In this document: positions 26,895 through 36,079 of the stretch, in pieces
Layout of the letters: the number at the start of each line of letters is the position of its first letter
Numbering within the stretch: position 1 is the stretch's first letter
NCBI GenBank assembly: GCA_002704915.1
Contig: PAIP01000056.1
Location: 42,905 to 106,904, forward strand
Length of the DNA: 64,000 nt
Origin: Parvularcula sp.
GTDB lineage: Bacteria > Pseudomonadota > Alphaproteobacteria > Caulobacterales > Parvularculaceae
Direction: 5' to 3'
The notes under the pieces: generated by a model
Told to the model about the DNA's origin: nothing
Databases searched by the model: none
Seen by the model: the letters and a program-made list of their open reading frames with translations, nothing else
Program-made: the position numbers and the translations under genes

Positions 26895-29144
26895 TCAGAA
26901 GCTTTTCCGCACAGCGACTTCCCATGTCCGGGGCGGCCCGACAAAGACATTGTAGCCGATAAAGCCGAAGCCCGAGACGGCGTAGTCCTTGTCGAGGAGA
27001 TTGCGCCCGCGGAGCAGGAGTTCAAAGCCATTGTCGAAACGCAGACCCGCCTCGGCGTCGGCGATGGCATACCCTTCCTGGCGGCGCTCGGAGAGTCCCT
27101 CGGCGTCGAGGTAAAAGGCGCTCTGATATTTGGCGTTGGCGCCGAGAACGAGGCGGAGGCCCCGCCCCAGATCGTGATTATAACGGGCGAAGCCTGTCGC
27201 TGAAACGTCCGAGGCGAAGGGCAAGGGATTGCCGTCAAAGAGCGCAGCGTTGCCGCCGATATCCGTCCTCTGGCTGATCTCGGTTTCGAGCAGGGTGATC
27301 GAGCCGCCCAGCGTGAAAGCGGGTGACGGCGCCCAGTCGAAGCCGCCTTCGACACCGTAAGCCTTCGCCTTGTCGAGATTGGAGAGGGAATTGGAAATGA
27401 TCGATCCGCCGCCCGGCAGCGGGAAATTGACGAAGATGCGCGCCTGCGGCGCATCGTAATCCTGATAGAAGGCGGCGGCGCGCATGGCGAGGCCCGGCGC
27501 CGGTTCTCCCTTATAGCCGACTTCATAAGCGTTGACGGTTTCGGCCCGGAAGAGCCCTTCATTCTCAAAATGCGTCGCGTTGTTCTGAACCTCGCCGTTG
27601 AAGCCGCCGCTTTTATAGCCATTGGCGAAGGAGGCGTAGATCATCGCCGTATCGGAGAAACGATATGACAGCGCAGCGTTCCCGCTGAGCCGGTTTTCCT
27701 TGATGCGGTTTTCGCCGATGGCGGGACCGAGCCCGTCGCGATTGTTGAAGGCGATGACGCCGTCGTCGAAAATATGAACGCCCTGCCCCGACCCTTTGAT
27801 GTTTTCATAGGTATAGCGCGCTCCCAAAGTCAGGGTCAGCGCATCGGTAAGATTGATGTCGTTATAGGTGAAGATCGCTGCGGTCCGCCGCGTCTGCTCG
27901 ATGTCAGTGACGAGGGTCGTCGCAACGCCCGGCGACGCCGGCGTTGGCCCGACGCGTCCCGGCGCGCCCACATAACGGCAAGTTCCAAGCAAAGTTTCAG
28001 GGTTCAGCTCGCCGCACCAGATGAGATATTCCTGTTCGAAATCCTCGCCCGCCGCCGCAACGCCGATGAGACTGTGGCCAAGGCGCCAGTCGCCCTGCAG
28101 CCGGATCTCCTCGCTCCATTGCAGGAACTCGCGATCATATCGGAGATTGGCGTTCAGGGTCGGATCGCCGAAAGGCGCGGGCGCGCCATCGAAATCGAAA
28201 CCGTAATTCTGCCCATAGCCTTCGAGCGCTGTGACGGAATAAAGCTCCCAGCTTCCCACCGGCGCCACGGCTTCGAGCGACACGCCGTAGAATTCATTGT
28301 CGGTTTCCTGCACCCCGTCCGGGCCCACGGAAATCTCGTGCTTGCCAAGATCGAGGTTCAAATTGCGCGGCGCCGGATTGACGCCGTTGTCCTCCTCATA
28401 ATGGGCGCGAAGGAGCAGCGTCGCCGCCTCCCCTTCCCATTGCAAGGAACCACGCAAACCGAATTCATCGCGCACGCCGCCGGCGCGCGCCGGGGCCGCA
28501 ATGTTCGGATCGGTCTGCACATTGTCGAGCGCCGCATCCTGTTTCAGATAGCGCCCGGCGATGCGTCCGCTGAAACCACCCCTCAAGTTTCCGCCGATGG
28601 CGCCTGTCGCATCGAGCCGGTCAAACCGACCGTAAGACCAGCCGAGATAACCGGCGGTTTCTTCCGTCGGTCTCGCCGAGATGAAATTGACGGCGCCGGA
28701 TGACGCATTGCGTCCGTAAAGGGAGCCCTGCGGGCCTTTCAAGACTTCGATGCGTTCGAGATCGTAGAGCAGCGGCCCGGTCTGCACATTGGTGGCGAGA
28801 AAAACGCCATCCATGTAAACCGCCGCCGCCGTCGGCGTCAGCGCCTGATGATCGACGGCGCCGATGCCGCGTATCTGAAACGCAATCTGATTGCCATTGG
28901 CGACCGCCGCCTGAACGCCCGAAAGAAGTTGCGTAATCTCTTCGGCGCTGTTGAAACCGTTCGCCTTGTCAATCTCAGCGCCGGCGATGACGTCAACGCT
29001 CGCGGCGACATCGTCGAGGCTTTGCGCGCGCTTCGTCGCGGTGACGGTTATCACATCCGTCTGCGCTGATGCAGCCGAGACAAAACTCGGCGCCAGGACG
29101 ACGAAAATGAGCGGCAGGCTGAGGATTTCTGGACGCAACTTCAC
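26895..29144 (-). CDS. TonB-dependent receptor
   Basis: A 749-residue outer-membrane receptor. A signal peptide ends near residue 28 (SAASAQ), a TonB box-like DVITVTA follows, and the plug domain runs to about 155 with IAFQIRGIGAVD and LYDLERIEVLKGPQGSLYGRN. The remaining part is a 22-strand beta barrel ending in Phe (WEVAVRKSF), as outer-membrane proteins do. The plug and barrel style fits the large sphingomonad/Caulobacter group of TonB receptors that import iron complexes, vitamins or plant and algal compounds. No adjacent transporter or regulator reveals the substrate; a kinase-like gene follows. Confidence 0.95.
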   Translation of the reverse strand: MKLRPEILSLPLIFVVLAPSFVSAASAQTDVITVTATKRAQSLDDVAASVDVIAGAEIDKANGFNSAEEITQLLSGVQAAVANGNQIAFQIRGIGAVDHQALTPTAAAVYMDGVFLATNVQTGPLLYDLERIEVLKGPQGSLYGRNASSGAVNFISARPTEETAGYLGWSYGRFDRLDATGAIGGNLRGGFSGRIAGRYLKQDAALDNVQTDPNIAAPARAGGVRDEFGLRGSLQWEGEAATLLLRAHYEEDNGVNPAPRNLNLDLGKHEISVGPDGVQETDNEFYGVSLEAVAPVGSWELYSVTALEGYGQNYGFDFDGAPAPFGDPTLNANLRYDREFLQWSEEIRLQGDWRLGHSLIGVAAAGEDFEQEYLIWCGELNPETLLGTCRYVGAPGRVGPTPASPGVATTLVTDIEQTRRTAAIFTYNDINLTDALTLTLGARYTYENIKGSGQGVHIFDDGVIAFNNRDGLGPAIGENRIKENRLSGNAALSYRFSDTAMIYASFANGYKSGGFNGEVQNNATHFENEGLFRAETVNAYEVGYKGEPAPGLAMRAAAFYQDYDAPQARIFVNFPLPGGGSIISNSLSNLDKAKAYGVEGGFDWAPSPAFTLGGSITLLETEISQRTDIGGNAALFDGNPLPFASDVSATGFARYNHDLGRGLRLVLGANAKYQSAFYLDAEGLSERRQEGYAIADAEAGLRFDNGFELLLRGRNLLDKDYAVSGFGFIGYNVFVGPPRTWEVAVRKSF

Positions 29145-29269
29145 ACCCGGTCTTTATTGTTTTCGCAAGGCCTATCCCCGTCCTCTTGCGTTGTCCATTA
29201 AAGATATATTGATCGGAGAGACCAGCGCCGCTGCACTGCGACAAAGTCCGGCAAATGCGATCACATCTT

Positions 29270-30037
29270 TCAGCCGCGCTTGGCCAACGCCTCTTTCAGC
29301 TCGGCAATCTCTTGTAAGATCATGCGCTGGTTTTCGATCACCTCATCAACCACGGGTTCGGAATCTTCCTCCACGACCCGCACCACGATGGCGACGAATA
29401 GATTGAGCATGGTGAAAGTCGCGATCAGCACGAAGGTCAGGAAAAATATCCAGGAGCGTTTGTGGGTCTGCGCCACCTGCGAGGCGATGTCCGGCCAGCC
29501 TTCCAGGGTCATCACCTGAAACAGCGTGTACATGGCCTCGAACACGTCCCCGAAGAGTTCGGGATGGGCGGGGCCATAGAGATTGGCGGCGATCACCGCG
29601 AAGACATAGACGATGAGCGCCAGCACGATCCCCACCGAGGCGATGCCGGGAATGGAATCGAGCAGCGCGGAGACGACGACCCGCATGCGCGGGATCACCG
29701 TGATCACGCGCAGGACCCGCAAGACGCGAAACGCCCGCAGCGCCGCAAGGCCCGATGTCGCCGCGGCGATGGAGACCGCCACGATCAGAAAATCGAAGAT
29801 ATTCCACCCATTGCGGAAATATTCTCCGCGCCAGGCGATGATGCGGAGGCCGATTTCCGCCATGAAGGCGTAAATGATGATGCGGTCGAGGATGCGCAGC
29901 GCCGGAGCGCCTTTGAAGACAGCGAAAGTTTCCGCCCCTAGCACCACGGCGTTGATGATGATCAGGGACAGGACCACCGCCTGAAACGCCGATCCATCCA
30001 CCAATCGCTGCAACGCTGTTCGTTTCGGTTCCGTCAT
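29270..30037 (-). CDS. Voltage-gated cation channel (BacNav family) with TLEGW filter
   Basis: A 255-residue six-segment channel subunit that would form a tetramer. S1-S3 cover about residues 18-105; S4 carries regularly spaced arginines (LRAFRVLRVLRVITVIPRMR, near 107-126). The pore loop reads FQVMTLEGWPDIASQ near residue 187, then S6 (FLTFVLIATFTMLNLFVAIV) and a C-terminal coiled coil. The start at 30037 gives the usual N-terminus; a much longer reading frame extends upstream but has no channel-like sequence. The filter has Gly where NaChBac-type sodium channels have Ser, which resembles the calcium-selective CavMr. Activity is inferred. Confidence 0.9.
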   Translation of the reverse strand: MTEPKRTALQRLVDGSAFQAVVLSLIIINAVVLGAETFAVFKGAPALRILDRIIIYAFMAEIGLRIIAWRGEYFRNGWNIFDFLIVAVSIAAATSGLAALRAFRVLRVLRVITVIPRMRVVVSALLDSIPGIASVGIVLALIVYVFAVIAANLYGPAHPELFGDVFEAMYTLFQVMTLEGWPDIASQVAQTHKRSWIFFLTFVLIATFTMLNLFVAIVVRVVEEDSEPVVDEVIENQRMILQEIAELKEALAKRG

Positions 30038-30325
30038 CCGCCCGCCCGCTCGGCTCTTGGCGGGCCTGTTGGGGAAAACCCGCCGGCCGCCTTGCCCTGC
30101 GCCCCTGCTAGGCGGATTCTCGCCGCCGGGAAAAGCAGGGCTCTTCCCGGTCGCGGGCGGTCCTGGGATGATGCCCGCACTCTTGTTATGACGCGCAGGG
30201 CGCGCAATCATTGCCAAAAGGAAAGCCGCCGCAACACCGGCAATCGGCTGCAAACGATTGGCTGGCCACACAAATTCCGCTATGCGGGGCGTTTGCGGCG
30301 CAGATGGGGCTGATACGCCCGGCAG
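30038..30325. other. Intergenic region between channel and coiled-coil genes
   Basis: This divergent gap of 288 bases is GC-rich with several short inverted repeats (for example gcgggcggtcc/cccgc segments). It likely contains promoters for both genes; I see no defined element. Confidence 0.3.
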
Positions 30326-32734
30326 GTGAGCGACAACGTGAGCGATCTCGACGACGAACAGGAAAACGCAAAGCCGGACGCCGATGGCGATAACGACGCC
30401 CCGCGCATGCGTTTCAAAGGCATTGTCGAGGCGCAGGCCCGCGACGCGGCGGCGCGCGAAGACAGCGGGCTGATTTACATTTCTCCCAATGAACGGCGCT
30501 GGAATGCGCGCAGCCGCCAGATCTGGCAGGCCGCGCGAATGACAGCAGTGTTCGTTTTCTTCTCGACGCTTGTGGGCCTGCCGCTCGGCAACTGGTTCGC
30601 GCATCGTCAGATAACGGCGATGTCCGGCGTCGACCGGCCCTGGAATCCGTTCTCGGCCTTTGAAATCGAAACGGTTCTCTTCGCCTTCGTCATTCCGGCG
30701 CTGGTTCTTTTCATTGGGTATGCAGTCTCGCGCCTGATCGAAATGATCCGCGCGGCCGAAGCCATCGCGGCGGCGGCCCAGCGCTTCGTCACGCCCGATG
30801 TTGCAGCGGCGCAGAATGTGGAGACCGTGGGCGCGGTTGTTCAGAGCCAGGTGAACGCGCTCAATCAGGGACTCGATTCCGCCCTCGGGCGCCTTGCCTC
30901 CGTGGAAGCCATGATCCGCCAGCATGTGGAGGCGATTGAAATCGCCGGCGAGGCGATCGAAACGAGAGCGGTTGGCGCCGCCGGGCGCGTCGCCGATGAA
31001 CGCTCGCGGCTGATGGAGCTTACTGAAAGCCTCAACGCCCATGCGGACAGCTTTGCGGCGGCGATTGCTGAAAAAGCGAAAGCCGCCATCTCCTCGCTTG
31101 AGTCCGCCGAGTCCACCTCGCTTCAGGCGGAGAAAGATTTCGACGAGCGCCTGCATCGCCTTGAAAGCGCGGCGGAGCGCGCCTTCAACTCTTTTGAGTC
31201 TCTGCGGGAGGCGTTGCGCGATGTAGACGAATCCATGCGCGCCTCGGCCCAGGCCATCGACCAGTCCAGCGAAGAAACGCGCAACGCTACGGCGCGCGCC
31301 AAGGCCGCCGCGGAAGAAGCCGCAGAGGAAGCCGCGCGCAACGCAGAGACGATCAGCGCCGCGGCCCGCAACGCAGCCGAGGAAGCGCGCAAGGCCGCCG
31401 ATGACGCAGTCGACGCCGCCCGTCAGGAAGCAGAGCGCGCCGGCAAGGATGTGGTCGAGGCCACCACCAAAGAAGCCATGCGCATGCAGGACGCCACGGC
31501 GATGGCTTTGAAAGAAATCTCGACCTCTACGGCTGACGCCCTCGCCGCCGCGACGGACGGCGCATCGCGGGCGACAAAAGCCGCCGAAGACGTCACCGAC
31601 GCCGCGCGCCGCACAAGCGAAGCGGCGCAGAAGGCTTCCGAAGATGTGGAGGCCGCCAGCGAACGGGCACGCAAATCCTCGGAAGACGCCATGAAGTTTT
31701 CAGAATCCGAAGCCGCGCGCATTGAAGAACGCAACCAGGCGCTCGCGGACGCCCGCGCCGCGCTTGAGCAGGAAAATGCGCGCCTTGAAACGCTGATCGA
31801 CGAACAGAGAAATCGCGCCGACCGGCTGGCCGAGGCCATCGCCTCGCAGACCGACCGCCTCTCGCGCCTCGCCGAAGCGCAATTGCGCGAACAGGAGGCG
31901 GCCGCCCGCCTCGCCGAAGCGCAAAACGAAATGCAGGCGCGCGCCGACCGCCAGGCGGCGGAGAAGAAAAAGGCAGAGGAATCCGAACGTCATGGCTCAG
32001 GAGAAGACGCCGGAAAAAAAGTCGAGCAAGAGGCGCAGGCGACGCTCGATCTGACGGCAGCGTCGCGCCGCAAGGAGCCGCCACTCACCGCCGCGCCCGT
32101 AGAGCTCGCGCCGGCGAAACCGGCGAAGAAAACGAACGGCGCCGCGCGGCTCGACGAACTCGCGCGCGACATCGCCGAGCGCCGGCCGAGCAAAGGGGCG
32201 AAACCCAAGGATCAGCCGCTTGCGCTCGGCAAGGAGGCGAAGGCCGATCCGGCCAAGCGCTCAAAAGGCAATGTGTCCTGGAAAGAGATTCTCGACGCCG
32301 CCGACGAAAGCGCACCGCTCGACCTTGGCAAGGCGTCGAAGAAGGACGAGGCGGCGGACGCGGCCCGACGCGCCGCCGATAACGCCATCCGTATCATCGC
32401 GCAGCTTCAGGACTTTACGCAGGAGCTTGAAACCCGCCTCTATGGCGATCCGCCGCCGGCGCTCCAGGAACGGTTCGACAAGGGCGACCGCAATGTCTTC
32501 GCCAACCGTCTCTTGCGCCTCAACGAAGCGGATGTGAAGCGCCGCATCCGTTCCGAATCCGGACGCGACCGCGCCTTTGAAACAGGCGTTCACAACTTCC
32601 TGCAAGGCTTCGAGCAACTCCTGGAAGACGCCACGACCTCGGAAACCGCCGATGAGGAGCTGGAGGAATATCTCTCCTCCCCCCTTGGCCGGGTCTATCT
32701 GTTAATCGGCGCGACCGTAGGGTATTTCGCCTGA
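30326..32734 (+). CDS. Large membrane-anchored coiled-coil protein, TipN-like topology
   Basis: An 802-residue protein read from GTG at 30326. A charged N-terminus is followed by two membrane segments (about 71-92 and 113-137) and then roughly 430 residues of Ala/Glu/Lys/Arg-rich coiled coil without proline. A low-complexity linker (about 570-690) leads to a conserved-looking C-terminal domain (RIIAQLQDFTQELETRLYG near 700 and LGRVYLLIGATVGYFA at the end). Two N-terminal membrane segments plus a long coiled coil match the architecture of the Caulobacter polarity factor TipN, but I cannot confirm homology. It could also be an apolipoprotein-like or septation-linked scaffold. Confidence 0.7.
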   Translation: MSDNVSDLDDEQENAKPDADGDNDAPRMRFKGIVEAQARDAAAREDSGLIYISPNERRWNARSRQIWQAARMTAVFVFFSTLVGLPLGNWFAHRQITAMSGVDRPWNPFSAFEIETVLFAFVIPALVLFIGYAVSRLIEMIRAAEAIAAAAQRFVTPDVAAAQNVETVGAVVQSQVNALNQGLDSALGRLASVEAMIRQHVEAIEIAGEAIETRAVGAAGRVADERSRLMELTESLNAHADSFAAAIAEKAKAAISSLESAESTSLQAEKDFDERLHRLESAAERAFNSFESLREALRDVDESMRASAQAIDQSSEETRNATARAKAAAEEAAEEAARNAETISAAARNAAEEARKAADDAVDAARQEAERAGKDVVEATTKEAMRMQDATAMALKEISTSTADALAAATDGASRATKAAEDVTDAARRTSEAAQKASEDVEAASERARKSSEDAMKFSESEAARIEERNQALADARAALEQENARLETLIDEQRNRADRLAEAIASQTDRLSRLAEAQLREQEAAARLAEAQNEMQARADRQAAEKKKAEESERHGSGEDAGKKVEQEAQATLDLTAASRRKEPPLTAAPVELAPAKPAKKTNGAARLDELARDIAERRPSKGAKPKDQPLALGKEAKADPAKRSKGNVSWKEILDAADESAPLDLGKASKKDEAADAARRAADNAIRIIAQLQDFTQELETRLYGDPPPALQERFDKGDRNVFANRLLRLNEADVKRRIRSESGRDRAFETGVHNFLQGFEQLLEDATTSETADEELEEYLSSPLGRVYLLIGATVGYFA

Positions 32735-32817
32735 TTTTTGCTGCTCTTCCGGCCCTCAGGTAAACGCTTGTTTAATAAGCTTTGACAAATATGGCCCCGG
32801 TCTTCGGGGAGGAAGAT

Positions 32818-34209
32818 TTGTCGTTTAGCTGGAAAAAAATCACGCTCATCGTGAGCCTGCTGGCTTTGCTGGCGGCGGCCGCCGCCATGTGGCAAATCCG
32901 CCGCATCAATGAATTCGAAACCGTCATCATTCTTGCAACGAATGACGCGCTGCGCCTTGAGGCCGAAATCGGCTATGGCGGTCTCATTCATAATTTCAAG
33001 AATTACCTCATTCGTCCTCATGAGGATGTTCACCGCATCAAGGCTGAAAAAAACGCCGTGCGCGCAAAAGAGTTGATTTCTCGACTGGAGGCCACAGCGC
33101 AGTCTCTCAAAATCGATATTGCGCTGGCCGAGACGGATGAGATGGTGGATGCCTATCATCATAGGCTGCATACCGTGCAGGCGTTATCGGCTGAACAGTT
33201 GAGTATCAGCGAAATCGATGCCGCTGTACGCTACAACGACGATGGCGCAGTAAATGAAATCGATGCAGCGTTGGACAAAATTACAGAGACCGCCAATGCA
33301 AAAATATCTTATGCGGCGATGGTCAGCAATATTCAGTTGGCGTTTATGGGAATCATGACTACGGGCGGTTTATTCTCTGCGGTGCTGGCGAGAAAAGCCC
33401 GGCGCCATGCTAGGGAAATAGGATCCAAAAACACGCGTCTGGAACAAAGCAACGAAAAACTCGCCGACGCCAATCTCGCGCTCCAACAATTCGCCGGCAT
33501 CGCGTCTCATGATTTACGCTCGCCGATCGGTCATATCAGGTTTTTCGCCGACATGATCGATAGAAAGAGCGAGACCGAGGCTGTCAGAATATATACGGAC
33601 CGTCTGCGCGAAACCTCAAACGCCATGAACATTATGGTATCCAGCCTTCTGGATTTCGCGCGCTCGGGCTTTAAAGAGCCCAACCTTGAGCCCGTCGACA
33701 TGGAGCTCCTTGTCGCCGATGTGATCCGGGAAAGGGAAGCTGAAATCGAACAGCGCAAGGCCAGCATACGGGTCGCCGCCGGGATGCCGGTCATCCATGC
33801 CGAACCGGAATTGCTGCGCCGCGTGTTTCACAATCTGATCGGAAACAGCCTGAAATATATTCATGAGGAGAAAACGCCTGATATTGAAATCGCTTATGAA
33901 GCGACAAAAGACAATGTGATATTGTCTGTATCGGACAACGGCATCGGCATCGAGGAAGCTCATGCGCAAAGGATATTCGAGCCCATGCAGCGCCTTCACA
34001 AGGACGGCGGCAAATATTCAGGCGTCGGCATTGGTCTGGCTCTCGTAAAGTCGATTATCGAAAGCCATGGCGGCGCCATCTGGCTCGACACAGCCTATAA
34101 GAATGGATCGCGGTTCGTTTTTTCTCTCCCCAAGACGGAAGAAGTTGAGCCAATCAAAGAGCCCGCTGACAACTCCCCTCCTCCCGTCGCCACACGGCGC
34201 ACCGCCTAG
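32818..34209 (+). CDS. Membrane sensor histidine kinase
   Basis: A 463-residue sensor. I chose the TTG at 32818 because GGAGG sits five bases upstream; an ATG at 32791 in the same frame lacks a ribosome site. A membrane segment (residues 8-28), a periplasmic helical sensor of about 120 residues, and a second segment near 165-185 precede the HisKA domain with the phospho-acceptor His in FAGIASHDLRSPIGH. The HATPase domain has the N-box HNLIGNSLKYI, G1 SDNGIGIEE and G2 GVGIGLALVKSIIESHGG. No response regulator is adjacent, so the partner is unknown. Confidence 0.93.
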   Translation: MSFSWKKITLIVSLLALLAAAAAMWQIRRINEFETVIILATNDALRLEAEIGYGGLIHNFKNYLIRPHEDVHRIKAEKNAVRAKELISRLEATAQSLKIDIALAETDEMVDAYHHRLHTVQALSAEQLSISEIDAAVRYNDDGAVNEIDAALDKITETANAKISYAAMVSNIQLAFMGIMTTGGLFSAVLARKARRHAREIGSKNTRLEQSNEKLADANLALQQFAGIASHDLRSPIGHIRFFADMIDRKSETEAVRIYTDRLRETSNAMNIMVSSLLDFARSGFKEPNLEPVDMELLVADVIREREAEIEQRKASIRVAAGMPVIHAEPELLRRVFHNLIGNSLKYIHEEKTPDIEIAYEATKDNVILSVSDNGIGIEEAHAQRIFEPMQRLHKDGGKYSGVGIGLALVKSIIESHGGAIWLDTAYKNGSRFVFSLPKTEEVEPIKEPADNSPPPVATRRTA

Positions 34210-34308
34210 CGACAGTATTTTGCAAAGCCGCCCTCAAGCAGTATTATCGCAAAGGGCGAAGAAAACGCGCCTTGTTGCGACCGGAATTCAGCGCCGGAGA
34301 CGGGGAGC

Positions 34309-34905
34309 ATGGCAAACAAAAAAACGCCCGACGCCTATTTCAAAAACGCCGACACATGGCGCGAGGAATTGCTCGCGCTCCGCAAAATCCTTGTCTCGAC
34401 GGGCCTTAAGGAAGAGCTCAAATGGGGCTCGCCGTTTTATACGCTCGACGGCAAGCACATTGTCGGCCTGACGGCGTTCAAAAACTTCTTCTGCCTCTGG
34501 TTTCCGCAGGGCGCGCTTTTGAAAGATGAAAAGAAGCTGCTGATCAACGCCCAGGAAGGCGTCACCAGGGCCCAGCGCCAGTGGCGCATGACGGGCGCGA
34601 AAGACATCAAGCCGGCGGTCATCAAGGCTTATGTGAAAGAAGCCGCCGCGCTCGCCAGAGAAGGCAAAGAGATCAAACCGAAACGCAAGGGCGCGCTTGC
34701 GGTCCCGGCGGAACTTAAAACCGCGCTCGCCTCGAACAAGCGGGCGAGCGCCGCTTTTGAAAAACTCACGCCCGGCAAACGGCGAGAATATGCCGACTAT
34801 ATCGCCGAGGCGAAACAGGCGGCGACGAAAGAACGGCGGCTTAAAAAGATCCTGCCGATGATCGCCGCAGGCGCCGGTCTTAATGACAAATACAAAAACT
34901 GCTGA
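34309..34905 (+). CDS. YdeI/OmpD-associated (DUF1801-type) protein
   Basis: A 198-residue soluble protein. The first 120 residues are the DUF1801 domain (LRKILVSTGLKEELKWGSPFYTL, VGLTAFKNFFCLWFPQGALL), and the C-terminal 80 residues are a Lys-rich helical region with VPAELKTALA and FEKLTPGKRREYADYIAEAK, the typical YdeI/OmpD-associated end. The family is widespread but its biochemical function is not known. It starts about 100 bases after the histidine kinase and has its own ribosome site (cggagacgggg). Confidence 0.92.
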   Translation: MANKKTPDAYFKNADTWREELLALRKILVSTGLKEELKWGSPFYTLDGKHIVGLTAFKNFFCLWFPQGALLKDEKKLLINAQEGVTRAQRQWRMTGAKDIKPAVIKAYVKEAAALAREGKEIKPKRKGALAVPAELKTALASNKRASAAFEKLTPGKRREYADYIAEAKQAATKERRLKKILPMIAAGAGLNDKYKNC

Positions 34906-34907
34906 CG

Positions 34908-35369
34908 TTATCGCGCCACGGTGACGTCCGTGATTTCGGCGAGCGGCGCGCCGCCGCACATGACGATGACGCCGCCATAATTTTCGACAAGCGCCGGCCC
35001 TTCATATTTGACCGTTTCTGTCGTGATGACCTGTGCGACCATGCCGTCCGGCGGCGTGAGATTCAGAATCAGCCGCTGCACCGGCGTCATGCTCCGGTCG
35101 GCCATGCCGGCTTGCCAGGAAATGTCGTATCCGGGCGTCGGCAGATCGATTTCGCCGGCGACATGCAAGGTGAGTTTCGCATCGGGTCCCGGCATGGCGT
35201 TCACCCAGGCGGCCCAGTCGCGGCTATCGATCACGGGACAGGCCATCGCGTCGTCTCCATCGGGCGCGCCAGTTTCCGGCGGTATGGGATCGCCGCCGCC
35301 GACATCGGCCGGGGCGCATGCGGCGATTGACAACAACGCGGCGCCAAAAACAGGTTGCAAGACTTTCAT
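34908..35369 (-). CDS. Hypothetical lipoprotein
   Basis: A 153-residue protein whose start (MKVLQPVFGAALLSIAACAP) ends in the lipobox SIAAC, so it is probably a lipoprotein. A short Pro/Gly/Asp-rich spacer precedes a beta-rich domain that begins MACPVIDSRDWAAWVNAMPG and contains a second and third Cys (one near MCGGAP). I do not recognise the family. It lies 53 bases after the MCE-transport operon on the same strand and could be its last gene. Confidence 0.7.
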   Translation of the reverse strand: MKVLQPVFGAALLSIAACAPADVGGGDPIPPETGAPDGDDAMACPVIDSRDWAAWVNAMPGPDAKLTLHVAGEIDLPTPGYDISWQAGMADRSMTPVQRLILNLTPPDGMVAQVITTETVKYEGPALVENYGGVIVMCGGAPLAEITDVTVAR

Positions 35370-35422
35370 GGCGTCAGCTCCTTTTTAGCTGGCGCCAGCC
35401 TATCTCTTGGGATGAGCAGAGT

Positions 35423-36079
35423 CTAATCGGCGACAATGGAGCGGCTGCCGGCGCCGGACCTTACGAATTCGCGCGCGCTCTGCCCGGCGTCGAAGGTCCA
35501 TTTCACGATACCGGAAAGGATTTCGTCAAAAGCGCTGTTAAATGCGTCGTAAACATCGTCCGGCTTGGTCGACGCTGCGGATACGCGAGCGTCGAATTTC
35601 CTTGCGGCGTAAACCGTTCCCTTGCCGTCCGAAAGGCGTGCATAAACGGAGACGACGGCGGCGTCGCCGTTTTCGACATCGACTTCCATATGGCGAATAT
35701 CCGTCTGCAGAACAATATCCGCGACGGGCACCGACGAGCGGTCGCCCACGGCGAGGATGCGGCCGGAATCTTCAAAGGTCTGGATCAACGCCGTCTGAAA
35801 CAGCCGCGGCGCGCGGTCGGCCCACTCCGCGCCGCTAAGATAGGCGATGCGGCCCGGCGCCGTCGAAACGGCGATGCGCACGCTGTCGTAAACGCGTGTC
35901 GCGCGCGGATCGTCCACGACAACCGAAAAATTCAACCGGTCGCCGGACATGTCGACGTCGCCGGCAGGAGCGATGTGGAGACGCGGTTTCGGCGGCGCTG
36001 CTTCCGGCAAAACGGAAACGCAGCCCGAAATCATAACCATCAATCCGGCGGCCAAGCCCTGAAAAAGCCTCGTCATCAT
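35423..36079 (-). CDS. ABC-type transport auxiliary lipoprotein (PqiC/LinN-like)
   Basis: A 218-residue lipoprotein with lipobox MISGC at residues 17-21. The mature part carries the ABC-type transport auxiliary domain: DRLNFSVVVDDP, RIAYLSGAEWADRAPRLFQTALIQTFEDSG and VLQTDIRHMEVD. Such proteins sit in the outer membrane and dock MCE rings (PqiC with PqiB; LinN with LinM). Its start overlaps the stop of the MCE gene. It is the fourth gene in a permease-ATPase-MCE-lipoprotein operon, an arrangement like LinKLMN, the uptake system for hydrophobic compounds of Sphingobium. Confidence 0.88.
   Translation of the reverse strand: MMTRLFQGLAAGLMVMISGCVSVLPEAAPPKPRLHIAPAGDVDMSGDRLNFSVVVDDPRATRVYDSVRIAVSTAPGRIAYLSGAEWADRAPRLFQTALIQTFEDSGRILAVGDRSSVPVADIVLQTDIRHMEVDVENGDAAVVSVYARLSDGKGTVYAARKFDARVSAASTKPDDVYDAFNSAFDEILSGIVKWTFDAGQSAREFVRSGAGSRSIVAD

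Noticed and set aside
30038..31156. Extended N-terminus for the channel protein
   Set aside because: The added 370 residues lie opposite the coiled-coil gene and show no similarity; the ATG at 30037 gives the normal channel N-terminus.
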